DNA of 64,000 nt from Pseudomonas sp. CAN1 (GTDB taxonomy: Bacteria > Pseudomonadota > Gammaproteobacteria > Pseudomonadales > Pseudomonadaceae). The translations under genes and the position numbers were made by a program. This document shows, piece by piece, positions 16,623-25,845 of the stretch (within the stretch, counting starts at the first letter, position 1; each line of letters opens with the position of its first letter). The stretch lies in contig NZ_JASMRU010000007.1 of the NCBI RefSeq assembly GCF_030462585.1, positions 137,453-201,452 on the forward strand. Direction: 5' to 3'. The notes under the pieces are model-generated. The model had not been told where the DNA came from. It saw only the letters and a list, made by a program, of their open reading frames with translations, and ran no database searches.

Positions 16623-18746
16623 TCAGTTCTGCCCAACAGTGGCGACAATCGTGACTTGTTTGTTGTCGGGGATTTCCTGGTAAGCCAGCACGTTCATGGT
16701 GGGAACCGCCATCCGCGCGAATCGCGACATCATCGCGCGGATCGGACCTGCCACCAGCAGAATCGCCGGCTTGCCAAGCATCTCCTGACGCTGCGCCGCT
16801 TCAACCATCGAGCGTTGCAGCTTCTCGGCCATTCCGGGTTCCAGCAACATGCCGTCTTCGGAGCCCTGTCCGGCCTTCTGAAGACTATTGAGCAATATCT
16901 GTTCCAACCTTGGTTCCAGAGTGATCACAGGCAGCTCCGGCTCTAGTCCCACAATGGTTTGCACGATTGCGCGGGCCAGCGACACACGTACCGCTGCCAC
17001 CATCGCGGCGGGATCTTGACTCTTCACCGCCACGTTGGCGATGGCTTCGGCGATGGTGCGGATGTCGCGCACCGGCACCTGTTCCTGCAGCAGCGCCTGC
17101 AGCACCTTGAGCAGGGTCGACAGCGAAATCATCCCCGGCACCAGCTCTTCGGCGAGCTTGGGTGAAGTCTTGGCCAGCAGCTGCATCAGTTGCTGGACTT
17201 CCTCGTGGCCGAGCAGCTCGTGGGCGTGCTTGTGCAGCACCTGGTTCAGGTGGGTGGCGACCACGGTGCTGGCATCGACCACGGTATAGCCCAGGGACTG
17301 CGCCTGATCGCGCTGCGAAGCCTCGATCCATACCGCTTCCAGGCCGAAGGCCGGGTCGCGGCCGGCGATGCCGTTGAGGGTGCCGAACACCTGGCCGGGG
17401 TTGATCGCCAGGTCGCGGTCCGGGTAGATCTCGGCTTCCGCCACGCTGACGCCCATCAGCGTCAAACGATAGGCGTTGGGCAGCAGGTCGAGGTTGTCGC
17501 GGATGTGTACCGACGGCATCAGGAAGCCCAGGTCCTGGGACAGCTTCTTGCGCACGCCCTTGATCCGCGCCAGCAGTTGGCCGCCCTGGTTGCGGTCCAC
17601 CAGCGGAATCAGGCGGTAGCCCACTTCCAGACCGACCATGTCCACCGGGGTGACGTCGTCCCAGCCCAGTTCCTTGGTCTGCTCCGGGCGCTCGGCGGGC
17701 AGCAGCTCCTGCTGGCGCTGGGTTTCCTGCTCGGTCTGCTGGCTCGCCTTGCGCTGGCGCTGCCAGATCAGCCAGGCGCCGCCGGCGGCCAGGCCGCCGA
17801 GGCCGACGAAAGACACGTGGGGCATGCCCGGCACCAGGCCCATGGTGATCAGGATGATGGCGGAGATGGCCAGCGCCTTGGGCGAGGCGAACATCTGCCG
17901 GTTGACCTGCTGGCCCATGTCCTCGGAGCTGGAGACGCGGGTCACCATGATCGCCGCGGCGGTGGACAGCAGCAGCGACGGCAGCTGCGCCACCAGGCCG
18001 TCACCGATGGTCAGCAGGGCGTAGACCTTGCCGGCATCGCCGAAGCTCATGGCATGCTGGATCATGCCGATGGCGACGCCACCGATGAGGTTGATGAAGA
18101 GGATCAGCAAACCGGCGACGGCGTCACCGCGGACGAACTTGCTGGCACCGTCCATGGAGCCGTAGAAGTCGGCTTCCTGGGCCACTTCGGCGCGGCGCTT
18201 CTTGGCTTCCGCCTGCTCGATCAGGCCGGCGTTGAGGTCGGCGTCGATGGCCATCTGCTTGCCGGGCATGGCATCGAGGGTGAAACGCGCGCTCACCTCG
18301 GAGATACGCCCGGCACCCTTGGTGACCACCACGAAGTTGATGATCATGAGGATCGCGAAGACCACGATACCGACGACGTAGTTGCCGCCGATCACCACTT
18401 CACCGAAGGCCTGGATCACCTTGCCCGCGGCGGCATGGCCGTCGTGGCCGTGGAGCAGCACGACGCGGGTGGACGCGACGTTCAGCGCCAGGCGCAACAG
18501 GGTGGCGATCAGCAGGATGGTCGGGAACACCGCGAAGTCCAGCGGACGCAGGGCGTACACGCTGACCAGCAGGACCACGATGGACAGGGCGATGTTGAAG
18601 GTGAACAGCACGTCCAGCAGGAACGGCGGGATCGGCAGGGTCATCATCGCCAGCATGGCGAGCAACAGCAGCGGCACGCCGAGGTTGCCCCGGCTGAGCC
18701 CTGCAATATTGCTGCGAACTGTGCCGATCAGTTGCGTACGATCCAC
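16623..18746 (-). CDS. flhA: FlhA, flagellar type III export gate protein
   Basis: Large export-gate subunit of 707 residues: eight or so membrane helices in the first half (LGVPLLLLAMLAMMTLPIPPFLLDV...) and a cytoplasmic substrate/chaperone docking domain in the second half. The family signature RFTLDAMPGKQMAIDADLNAG is present. The start is GTG at 18746, chosen from the match to FlhA of P. aeruginosa (MDRTQLI). A sigma-54-like site lies about 85 bases upstream. Confidence 0.96.
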   Translation of the reverse strand: MDRTQLIGTVRSNIAGLSRGNLGVPLLLLAMLAMMTLPIPPFLLDVLFTFNIALSIVVLLVSVYALRPLDFAVFPTILLIATLLRLALNVASTRVVLLHGHDGHAAAGKVIQAFGEVVIGGNYVVGIVVFAILMIINFVVVTKGAGRISEVSARFTLDAMPGKQMAIDADLNAGLIEQAEAKKRRAEVAQEADFYGSMDGASKFVRGDAVAGLLILFINLIGGVAIGMIQHAMSFGDAGKVYALLTIGDGLVAQLPSLLLSTAAAIMVTRVSSSEDMGQQVNRQMFASPKALAISAIILITMGLVPGMPHVSFVGLGGLAAGGAWLIWQRQRKASQQTEQETQRQQELLPAERPEQTKELGWDDVTPVDMVGLEVGYRLIPLVDRNQGGQLLARIKGVRKKLSQDLGFLMPSVHIRDNLDLLPNAYRLTLMGVSVAEAEIYPDRDLAINPGQVFGTLNGIAGRDPAFGLEAVWIEASQRDQAQSLGYTVVDASTVVATHLNQVLHKHAHELLGHEEVQQLMQLLAKTSPKLAEELVPGMISLSTLLKVLQALLQEQVPVRDIRTIAEAIANVAVKSQDPAAMVAAVRVSLARAIVQTIVGLEPELPVITLEPRLEQILLNSLQKAGQGSEDGMLLEPGMAEKLQRSMVEAAQRQEMLGKPAILLVAGPIRAMMSRFARMAVPTMNVLAYQEIPDNKQVTIVATVGQN

Positions 18747-18828
18747 CCGTCATTCCCCTGCGCGTGGGTGGCCGAGACGGCCACCGGATCAAACTTTTGA
18801 CGCCCGAAGGGGCATCCGCACAGGGTTT

Positions 18829-18844
18829 TGCAGGAAGCGTTCCA
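18829..18844 (-). promoter_or_regulatory. Probable sigma-54 (RpoN) promoter of flhA
   Basis: On the minus strand the site reads TGGAACGCTTCCTGCA, with the required GG-N10-GC spacing and four of five bases of the TTGCA half except one. The -24 half differs from TGGCACG at one base. It lies 83 bases before the flhA start. FlhA is an RpoN/FleQ-dependent gene in P. aeruginosa, in agreement. Confidence 0.6.
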
Positions 18845-18891
18845 ACTTTTACGAAAAGGCCCGGACACTTGCGAAAAGCCCCAGGCAGGCC

Positions 18892-19473
18892 TCAGGAACT
18901 GTCGCCGACCAGCTTGAAAGTCCCGTTGCTGAAGCTTCCGGCGATGGCACAGGTGGACTGGTTGCCATCGCTGCGCGCCTGGAAGCGGTAGTGCCCGGAC
19001 ATCACCCCGTAGGCCGTGTCATCCTCGCGCCGGACAATCTCGACGCTGTCGATCACCAGCTCGCCGGCGCTGGCCCGCAACGCATCCTCGGGCTGCTCGC
19101 GGAACAGCACGGCAGCGCCCTCTCCCGGCCTGGCCTTGCCGGTCTGCGCGGGGCCGATGGCGTAGCGTCCCTTGAGCTTCTCCGGGGCGCGACGCAGCTG
19201 GTCTTCCAGGGTGGTCAGGTGGAACTGCGCGGTCAGCGTCGCCGGCCGACCGCCCTCCCCCGGCACCGCCAGCGGTACACCGACCACCAGCTCGCTGTCG
19301 CCCATCAGCTGCGCCACGTACAGCGAGCCCCACCACTGGTCGCGCACCTCCGAGCTGTGCTCCTGGCCGCACACCTGCAGGCTGTAGCGGGTGACCGGCA
19401 CATCCGGCGCGCAGCCCGCGACAAAGCCGGCCATCGAGGCCAGCGCCAGCAGTTTCAAGCAATCCCTACCCAT
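18892..19473 (-). CDS. Putative lipoprotein of unknown function
   Basis: Protein of 193 residues with a lipoprotein signal: a hydrophobic stretch LLALASMAGFVAGC, in which the Cys at the lipobox would be acylated. The rest is beta-rich with no family I can name (LQVCGQEHSSEVRDQWWGSLYVAQLMGDSELVVGVPL). The ATG at 19473 is chosen because GGAGGGAC lies just upstream; an in-frame ATG at 19500 has no such site. It is the last gene of the small insert between flhB and flhA. Confidence 0.65.
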   Translation of the reverse strand: MGRDCLKLLALASMAGFVAGCAPDVPVTRYSLQVCGQEHSSEVRDQWWGSLYVAQLMGDSELVVGVPLAVPGEGGRPATLTAQFHLTTLEDQLRRAPEKLKGRYAIGPAQTGKARPGEGAAVLFREQPEDALRASAGELVIDSVEIVRREDDTAYGVMSGHYRFQARSDGNQSTCAIAGSFSNGTFKLVGDSS

Positions 19474-19554
19474 ATCCGTCCCTCCGCCAGCGCTCATCAC
19501 TGCCTCAGTTCGACCCCTCGCAGCGGCGATTAGGTTCCCCTGACGTTCGGCTGG

Positions 19555-20838
19555 TTACCAGCTGTCGGACGAACCACCACCGCCGCTGGAGCCGCCACCG
19601 CCGGAATAGCTGCTGTCGCTGCTGGACGAGGACGAACTGTCACTGCTGGAACTGGAATACGAGCTGGAATCCGACCCGCCCCCCGAGCCCGAGCCAGTGC
19701 CGGCCAGGAAGGCGATCATCGCCGGGACGTAGAGCATCGGGAGCAGTACCAGCGAGTCGGGGAATGCCCAGGGCTGGCTGAGGACCTCGGTGATGTTGAG
19801 GAGGAAGCCGACGATGCCGCCCGCCACGGCCAGGCGAATGAAGAACCCGCGGCGGCTGCGCTTCCAGGCGGCATAGGCGAACAGGAACGGCAGGCTGAGG
19901 AAGATCAGCGCTACGCTGCCGCCCACCGGAACGGCAAGGCCGAACAGCGCGACATCGCCGCCGTCGAAGAACTGCGCGCAGCCCACCAAAGCCAGCAGGT
20001 AGGCCAGGATCGCCCCAACGATCAACGCCGAGCGCCGCGAGCCGGCCGCCACCGCACCGATACCGGCGCCAATGAGCATGGCGAAAGGCAAGGCGAAGAG
20101 CAGCACCGGCCCGCTCTGCAGGCCACCACTGGCGGCCAGCAGCACGGCCAAGACCACCAGGCTCGGCAGCACCACCTTCACCTTGATCCAGCGGCGCCGC
20201 AGGACGATGCCGGCCACGCCGCCGATCACCAGGCCGCTGAGCAGCAGCCAGCCTTCCAGGGTCAGGCCAGCGCCACCGCTCTGCTCAGCGAAGGTCTCGC
20301 CGTCGATCAGCCGCTCCAGCTTGCCCACCGTGCGCTCGATGCCGCCGGCGAAGTCGCCCGCGCGAAAGGCCGGAACCATCTCTTCCCGGATGATGCGGCT
20401 GGCGACCACATCGGGAATCGCCCCTTCCAGGCCGTAGCCGACCTCGATGCGCATGCGCCGGTCGTCCTTGGCGATCAGCACCAGCACGCCGTCGTCGATG
20501 CCCTTGCGGCCCAGGCGCCACTGCTCGAAGACCCGCGTGGCGAACTGCTCGATGCTCTCCTCGCCGGTGCTCGGCAGCATCAGCACCGCGATCTGGGAGC
20601 CCTTGCGTTGCTGCAGCGCCAGCAGCCGCTGCTTCAGCGCGGTGATCGTGCCACTGTCGAGGGTGCCGGTGAGGTCGGTGACCGGGCTTTCCAGCCGGGG
20701 AACGGCGATGGACGAAGGTTCGTGCAATACGTCGGTCACGCCCACCGTGATCGGCGATACGTCAGGCTGTGCAGCCGGCGCGTGAGCAGTACTCAGCAGA
20801 AGGAACAGGCATAGGAAGGCGGACGACCACGCCGACAT
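19555..20838 (-). CDS. TPM-domain (YgcG-like) membrane protein, copy 1
   Basis: Protein of 427 residues with a signal peptide, a TPM domain at about residues 45-190 (VTDLTGTLDSGTITALKQRLLALQQRKGSQIAVLMLPSTG and RRMRIEVGYGLEGAIPD), six or so membrane helices, and a low-complexity Ser/Gly tail of about 45 residues ending in SDSW. TPM proteins are membrane proteins of uncertain role, some linked to photosystem repair or phosphatase activity. It shares its start with the stop of the next upstream gene (TGATG). Confidence 0.75.
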   Translation of the reverse strand: MSAWSSAFLCLFLLLSTAHAPAAQPDVSPITVGVTDVLHEPSSIAVPRLESPVTDLTGTLDSGTITALKQRLLALQQRKGSQIAVLMLPSTGEESIEQFATRVFEQWRLGRKGIDDGVLVLIAKDDRRMRIEVGYGLEGAIPDVVASRIIREEMVPAFRAGDFAGGIERTVGKLERLIDGETFAEQSGGAGLTLEGWLLLSGLVIGGVAGIVLRRRWIKVKVVLPSLVVLAVLLAASGGLQSGPVLLFALPFAMLIGAGIGAVAAGSRRSALIVGAILAYLLALVGCAQFFDGGDVALFGLAVPVGGSVALIFLSLPFLFAYAAWKRSRRGFFIRLAVAGGIVGFLLNITEVLSQPWAFPDSLVLLPMLYVPAMIAFLAGTGSGSGGGSDSSSYSSSSSDSSSSSSSDSSYSGGGGSSGGGGSSDSW

Positions 20839-21269
20839 CAGATGGCCGCCTTTGGACGCCCACGCAGGGCCTGGAGAATGCCGATGGACAGTTTCGGATT
20901 GTGGAGTTGCCCCCGCCAGGCACGGAAGGCACTGAAGCCCAGGCTTATGTAGCCATAGCCAGCAAGACCGATCACCAGCAGCATCTTCAGAATCCGATTC
21001 AATAGCTGCAGCAGCTGAATCTCGCCATCGCGTGCCACCACATCCAGAGCAGAGATGAGCAGGCCGACTGCAACGGCAAGGATCAGGATCGAGAGAAACA
21101 GGTCCAGTATTCGCAGCAGCACCTCACGTGTCAGGACCAGAGGCTGGCGACGGACGACCAGGTAAGCGATCACCAACAGCGGTATAGCCCAGTAGGTGCT
21201 CCAAACCAGCACGGCAGTAGCGACGGGAACAAGAGTGGCAATGCGCCGATCCTTGAGGGTGCTTTCCAT
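20838..21269 (-). CDS. Small membrane protein of unknown function
   Basis: Protein of 143 residues with three or four hydrophobic segments (LVPVATAVLVWSTYWAIPLLVIAYLVV; ILDLFLSILILAVAVGLLISAL; MLLVIGLAGYGYISLGF) and a basic C-terminus. No family is recognised. It is sandwiched between two TPM-domain genes and coupled to copy 1 by a one-base overlap. The ATG at 21269 is taken because an in-frame TTG upstream (21293) is a poor start. It may act with the TPM proteins. Confidence 0.6.
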   Translation of the reverse strand: MESTLKDRRIATLVPVATAVLVWSTYWAIPLLVIAYLVVRRQPLVLTREVLLRILDLFLSILILAVAVGLLISALDVVARDGEIQLLQLLNRILKMLLVIGLAGYGYISLGFSAFRAWRGQLHNPKLSIGILQALRGRPKAAI

Positions 21270-21362
21270 GGCGTTCTCTGTGCGTCCTTGCAACTTTGGG
21301 AGCTCCCGGCGCTAGTAGGTTGGCACCAGGGCGCACAGTAGATCACGTCGCTCAGCCAGCCG

Positions 21363-22664
21363 TCACCAGCTGCCCGACGCACCACCGCCGCCACTGGAGC
21401 CGCCACCACCGGAGGAGCCGCCGCCCGAGCTGCCACCGGAGGAGCCACCCGAAGAACGGCTGCCAGAGCCGGAGCCAGAGCCGGAACCGCCCTGCCCTGC
21501 GCCGAACACCGCCAATCCCGGCAGGCACATGAACGGCAGCACCAGCAGCCAGTTCAGCGGTGCCACCGGCGCACCGGCAAAGAACGCCACCAGCAGGTAG
21601 ATGCCGAAGAGGATCAGCAGGCGCCAGTAGAAGGCCTTGCGGCCGGCCTGCGCCTTGCTCGCGTTCGCCTTGCTGCCCTTGCCGGCCTTGCGGCCTTTGC
21701 GCGTCTTTTGCGGCCCACGCCAGGTGTCGCGCATCTGCGCGATCAGCAACCACCAGAGGCCCATCAGCGCCAGCAGCGCGACCGGAGCAGCCAGCGCATA
21801 AAGCCACAGCTCGGCGCCGAAACGCGGCGTCAGAAAGCCGAGGAGGATGCAGTAGGCAATCAGCCCGAGTACGCAATAGAACACCACCCGCACAGTCCAT
21901 AGGGCGCCGAAGGTAGCGCCACCGATCAGCAGGCAGAACGGCGCGACGGCTACCGTCATCAGCGCGTCCTTGCCGCCGGACAGCAATGCCACCACCACGA
22001 CCACCACCGCGCTGACTGCCAGCGCACCGCGCCAGCCCATGCGTCGCGCGGCGAGCAGAACACCGCCAACTCCGCCAACCAGGAATGACGCCAGCAGCAG
22101 CCAGGCTTCCAGCGGAATGTTCAGCGGTTCAGCAGCAGGCTCGGGCAGCGCCTCGCCATCCACCAGCAGGATCAGCGCATCCACCGCTGACTCGATGCCG
22201 CCGGCGTAATCGTCATTGCGGAAGGCCGGCGCCATGCGCTCACGGATGATCCGCCCGGCCAGCACGTCGGGGATCGCCCCCTCCAGGCCGTAGCCGACCT
22301 CGATGCGCATGCGGTGATCGTCCTTGGCGACCACCAGCAGTACGCCATCGTCGACGCCCTTGCGGCCGAGCTTCCACAGATTGAACAGCTTGTTGGCGAA
22401 CGCCTCGATACCCATCTTGCCGACGGTGGGCAGCATCACCACGGCGATCTGCGCGCCGCGCCGGTCCTCCAGGGCCTTGAGCTTACCGATCAGGCGCGCC
22501 AGGGTGGGTTGGTCGAGGGTGTTGGTGACATCCACCACACGCTCGTTCAGCGGCAGCAGCACGCCGCCTTCGGCAGGTTCAGCCGCCCAGCCGAGCTGAG
22601 GCAACGCGAGAAACAAGAAAAAGCAGAACGCGACACGCAGGCCGGCGAAGGATCCCTGGAACAT
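21363..22664 (-). CDS. TPM-domain (YgcG-like) membrane protein, copy 2
   Basis: Protein of 433 residues, paralogue of the one at 19555-20838. It has a signal peptide ending near LGWAAEPA, a TPM domain (VVDVTNTLDQPTLARLIGKLKALEDRRGAQIAVVMLPTVG; HRMRIEVGYGLEGAIPD), several membrane helices and a Gly/Ser-rich tail ending in GASGSW. The ATG at 22664 follows GGAAAG; longer in-frame starts toward 22754 would overlap flhB. Duplication followed by divergence is likely: the TPM domains are close but the membrane parts differ. Confidence 0.75.
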   Translation of the reverse strand: MFQGSFAGLRVAFCFFLFLALPQLGWAAEPAEGGVLLPLNERVVDVTNTLDQPTLARLIGKLKALEDRRGAQIAVVMLPTVGKMGIEAFANKLFNLWKLGRKGVDDGVLLVVAKDDHRMRIEVGYGLEGAIPDVLAGRIIRERMAPAFRNDDYAGGIESAVDALILLVDGEALPEPAAEPLNIPLEAWLLLASFLVGGVGGVLLAARRMGWRGALAVSAVVVVVVALLSGGKDALMTVAVAPFCLLIGGATFGALWTVRVVFYCVLGLIAYCILLGFLTPRFGAELWLYALAAPVALLALMGLWWLLIAQMRDTWRGPQKTRKGRKAGKGSKANASKAQAGRKAFYWRLLILFGIYLLVAFFAGAPVAPLNWLLVLPFMCLPGLAVFGAGQGGSGSGSGSGSRSSGGSSGGSSGGGSSGGGGSSGGGGASGSW

Positions 22665-22750
22665 GAAACTTTCCTTTGCTGAGCAGGCCGCCCGCGACCA
22701 TCGCCGCCGGGCACGGCCGCCCATCCTAGCGCAGCGGCGGCGCTCGCGGG

Positions 22751-23887
22751 TCACTCGTCGCGGCGCAAATCCGGCGGGATCGGCAGGTCCGGCATCGGTC
22801 CCGGGCGCTTGCCCTTGCCGGCGCGGTACTGCTTGAGCTGGTAGACGTAGGCCAGCACCTGGGCGACCGCGAGGTAGAGGCCGGCGGGAATTTCCTGGTC
22901 GAGCTCGGTGGAGTAGTAGACCGCCCGCGCCAGGGCCGGCGATTCGAGCACGGTGACCTTGTGCTCCTGGGCGATCTCGCGAATCTTCAGCGCCATGAAG
23001 TCGTTGCCCTTGGCCAGCAGCCGGGGCGCGCCACCCTTCTCGGCGTCGTACTGCAGCGCCACGGCGAAGTGCGTCGGGTTGGTGATGATCACGTCGGCCT
23101 GGGGCACCGCCTGCATCATCCGCCGGTTGGCCATCTCGCGCTGCATCTGGCGGACCTTGGCCTTGACCTCGGGCTTGCCCTCGGAGTCCTTGTACTCGTC
23201 CTTCACTTCCTGCTTGGTCATCATCAGCTTCTTGCGGTTGTCCCAGAGCTGGAAGGGAACATCCGCGGCGGCGATGAAGGCGATGCTGCAGGCCAGCCAG
23301 AAGGCGCTCCAGCCGATGATCTTCGCGCTGTGCACCATGGCCTGTTCCAGCGGCTCGCGGGACATGGCCATGAGGTCGTCCTGGTCGGCCTTGAGCACCA
23401 GGATCGCCACGATCAGCACCAGCACGAACTTGGCCAGGGCCTTGAGCAGCTCGGTCACCGAGCGCAGCGAGAACATGCGCTTGATCCCCGAGAGCGGGTT
23501 CATCCGGCTGAACTTGGGCGCCAGCGCCTCGGCGGAAAATAGCCAGCCGCCGAGGGCCACCGGACCGATCAGCGCCGCCACCAGCACCACCGCAAGGATC
23601 GGCCAGACCGCATCGGCGCCGATCTTGCTGGCGGCGATCAGCTGGTTGAGCATGCTTTCGCTGTTCATCACCGTGGCGCGGTCCAGCTCGAAGCTGCCGC
23701 GCATCAGGCGCATCAGCGCATCGGCAAGGTCCGCCCCGAACATCAGCAGCGAGCCGGCGCCAGCCATGAGCACGGCCAGGGTGTTCAGCTCCTTGGACCG
23801 TGGGAGCTGGCCCTTCTTGCGCGCGTCCTGGCGCCGTTTCTCGGTAGGTTCCTCTGTCTTGTCTTCGCTACTGTCGTTCTCGGCCAT
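22751..23887 (-). CDS. flhB: FlhB, flagellar export switch protein
   Basis: Export-gate protein of 378 residues that switches substrate class after hook completion. Four membrane helices follow the charged N-terminus, and the cytoplasmic domain carries the self-cleavage motif in DVIITNPTHFAVALQYD (cut between Asn and Pro). A C-terminal tail rich in Lys/Pro ends at RRDE. It overlaps the fliR stop by one base and ends the fliL operon. Confidence 0.96.
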   Translation of the reverse strand: MAENDSSEDKTEEPTEKRRQDARKKGQLPRSKELNTLAVLMAGAGSLLMFGADLADALMRLMRGSFELDRATVMNSESMLNQLIAASKIGADAVWPILAVVLVAALIGPVALGGWLFSAEALAPKFSRMNPLSGIKRMFSLRSVTELLKALAKFVLVLIVAILVLKADQDDLMAMSREPLEQAMVHSAKIIGWSAFWLACSIAFIAAADVPFQLWDNRKKLMMTKQEVKDEYKDSEGKPEVKAKVRQMQREMANRRMMQAVPQADVIITNPTHFAVALQYDAEKGGAPRLLAKGNDFMALKIREIAQEHKVTVLESPALARAVYYSTELDQEIPAGLYLAVAQVLAYVYQLKQYRAGKGKRPGPMPDLPIPPDLRRDE

Positions 23888-24663
23888 CAGCGGACGCCCA
23901 CGAGTTCGCGCAGCAGGCGCAGGCCCTCACTGGCCAGCGCCTGGTACTGGGTGAGGATGTCGGCACTGCCAATCCAGACAATGATGAACCCCATGACCAG
24001 GGTCAGCGGAAAACCGATCGAGAAGATGTTCAGCTGCGGTGCGGCGCGGGTCATGGCACCGAACGCCAGGTTGATCACCAGCAGCGCGGTGATCGCCGGC
24101 AGCGCCAGCATCAGCGCGGCGCCGAAGATCCAGCCAAGCTTGCCGGCCACCGTGATGAAGTGGTTGCTCGACAGGCCCTCGCCCACCGGCAGGGTGGTGA
24201 AGCTTTCCGCCAGCACCTCGAACACCACCAGGTGGCCGTTCATGGAGAGGAACAGCAGGGTCACCAGCATGGTGAAGAACTGCCCGAGCACCGGCACCGA
24301 GATGCCGTTGGTGGGGTCGACCATGGAGGCGAAACCCAGGCCCATCTGCATGGAGATGATCTGCCCGGAGATGACGAAGGCGTGGAACATCAGCTGCAGG
24401 ACAAAGCCGAGCATGGCGCCGACGAGGATTTCCTGGGCGATGTAGACCATCGCCTTGAGGCTCAGCGCGTCCACCTGCGGCATCGGCGGCAGGTTGGGCG
24501 TCAGCGCCACGGCGATCGCCACCGCCAGGTACAGGCGCACGCGGGTGGGCACCAGCTGGGTGCCGAAGATCGGCATCACCATCAGCATCGCGGCGATGCG
24601 GAACAGCGGGAACAGGAAGGCCCCGATCCAGCCGCCGATCTGCGCGTTGGTGAGGTCGAGCAT
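23887..24663 (-). CDS. fliR: FliR, flagellar export gate subunit
   Basis: Polytopic inner-membrane protein of 258 residues, part of the FliPQR core of the type III export channel. Family text includes FRIAAMLMVMPIFGTQLVPTRVRLYLAVAIA and GLGFASMVDPTNG. Start and stop overlap its neighbours by one base on each side (fliQ before, flhB after), so translation is tightly coupled. Confidence 0.95.
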   Translation of the reverse strand: MLDLTNAQIGGWIGAFLFPLFRIAAMLMVMPIFGTQLVPTRVRLYLAVAIAVALTPNLPPMPQVDALSLKAMVYIAQEILVGAMLGFVLQLMFHAFVISGQIISMQMGLGFASMVDPTNGISVPVLGQFFTMLVTLLFLSMNGHLVVFEVLAESFTTLPVGEGLSSNHFITVAGKLGWIFGAALMLALPAITALLVINLAFGAMTRAAPQLNIFSIGFPLTLVMGFIIVWIGSADILTQYQALASEGLRLLRELVGVR

Positions 24664-24932
24664 CAGCCGATCAGCGTCGGGATGCTGGTGATCAGCGACT
24701 GGGTGTACTCCATCAGCTGCCGCAGCAGCCAGGGGCCCAGCACGATCAGGGTGAGCAGCACCACCAGCAGGCGCGGCAGGAAACTCAGGGTCTGTTCGTT
24801 GATCTGCGTGGCGGCCTGGAACATCGCCACCAGCAGGCCCACCAGCAGGCTGGGCAATACCAGGATGCCGACCATCACGGCGGTCAGCCAGAGCGCTTCA
24901 CGGAACAGGTCGAGTGCGACTGCGGGGGTCAT
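24663..24932 (-). CDS. fliQ: FliQ, flagellar export gate subunit
   Basis: Small protein of 89 residues with two membrane helices forming a hairpin (LTAVMVGILVLPSLLVGLLVAMFQAATQINEQTLSFLPRLL), the FliQ signature. It starts with MTPAVALDLFREALW. It sits directly before fliR. A REP-containing spacer of 121 bases separates it from fliP upstream, unusual for this otherwise tightly packed operon. Confidence 0.95.
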   Translation of the reverse strand: MTPAVALDLFREALWLTAVMVGILVLPSLLVGLLVAMFQAATQINEQTLSFLPRLLVVLLTLIVLGPWLLRQLMEYTQSLITSIPTLIG

Positions 24933-24956
24933 GGTGACTCCGTTCTTTCAGGCTGT

Positions 24957-24980
24957 TGTAGGAGCGAGCTTGCTCGCGAA
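24957..24980. repeat. REP element between fliP and fliQ
   Basis: A typical Pseudomonas REP, TGTAGGAGCGAGCTTGCTCGCGAA, whose core GCGAGC-TT-GCTCGC is a perfect hairpin. It lies in the 121-base fliP-fliQ spacer (24933-25053), in the transcribed part of the operon, and could affect mRNA stability or reduce downstream expression. The same family occurs at 28491-28797 and, in a variant form, at 43045-43208. Confidence 0.85.
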
Positions 24981-25053
24981 GCTCTTGAACCGCAGCGGTT
25001 CACGAGACAAGGGCTAGGCGCCCCCCTCAGTCCTACAGAGAAAAGGAGCATCG

Positions 25054-25845
25054 CTAGACCGTTCCGAAACTGCCGGCCAGCGTGCCGATGATCAGCGCCC
25101 AGCCATCGATCAGGACGAACAGCATGATCTTGAACGGCAATGAAATGATCAGCGGCGAGAGCATCATCATGCCCATCGCCATCAGCACGCTGGACACCAC
25201 CAGGTCGATGATCAGGAACGGGATGAAGATCATGAAACCGATCTGGAACGCGGTCTTCAACTCCGAAGTGACGAACGCCGGCACCAGGATGGTCAGGGGC
25301 GTGGCATCGGCGCTGGCGATGTCGGTGCGCTTGGACAGGCGCACGAACAGCTCCAGGTCCGACTGCCGCGTCTGCGCCAGCATGAAGGCCTTGAGCGGCA
25401 CCTCGGCGCGGGTGATCGCCTCCTGCGCCGGGATCTGTTCGTTGAGATAGGGCTGCAGCGCGGTGGTGTTGATCTTGTCGAACACCGGCGCCATGACGAA
25501 CAGCGTGAGGAACATCGCCAGGCCGATCAGCACCTGGTTCGACGGCGTGCTCTGCAGGCCCAGCGCCTGGCGCAGGATGGAGAACACGATGATGATCCGG
25601 GTGAAGCTGGTCATCAGCATGACGAACGCCGGGATGAAGCTCAGCGCGGTCATGATCAGCAGGATCTGCAGGCTGACCGAGTACTCCTGCTGCCCCTGCG
25701 GGTTGGTGGTCACGGTGATCGCCGTCAGCTGCGTCGGATCGGCGGCGAAGGCCTGCGGCGCGAATAGTGCCAGCAGGCCCAGGAGCAGCGGAGCGACTGC
25801 CTTGAGTGCGCCGACCAGAGCGGCGAGGTTCGGCGAACGGGTCAC
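25054..25845 (-). CDS. fliP: FliP, flagellar export gate subunit
   Basis: Core subunit of the export channel, 263 residues. A cleavable signal peptide (ending near PQAFA) precedes four membrane helices; the family signature [34 protein letters not shown] is present. It begins at GTG overlapping the fliO stop (GTGA). An alternative start may lie a little downstream, since the homologue of P. aeruginosa is slightly shorter. Confidence 0.95.
   Translation of the reverse strand: MTRSPNLAALVGALKAVAPLLLGLLALFAPQAFAADPTQLTAITVTTNPQGQQEYSVSLQILLIMTALSFIPAFVMLMTSFTRIIIVFSILRQALGLQSTPSNQVLIGLAMFLTLFVMAPVFDKINTTALQPYLNEQIPAQEAITRAEVPLKAFMLAQTRQSDLELFVRLSKRTDIASADATPLTILVPAFVTSELKTAFQIGFMIFIPFLIIDLVVSSVLMAMGMMMLSPLIISLPFKIMLFVLIDGWALIIGTLAGSFGTV

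Noticed and set aside
17190-18800. Plus-strand open frame opposite flhA
   Set aside because: Low-complexity, His/Asp/Gln-rich translation with no family match; flhA is certain on the other strand.
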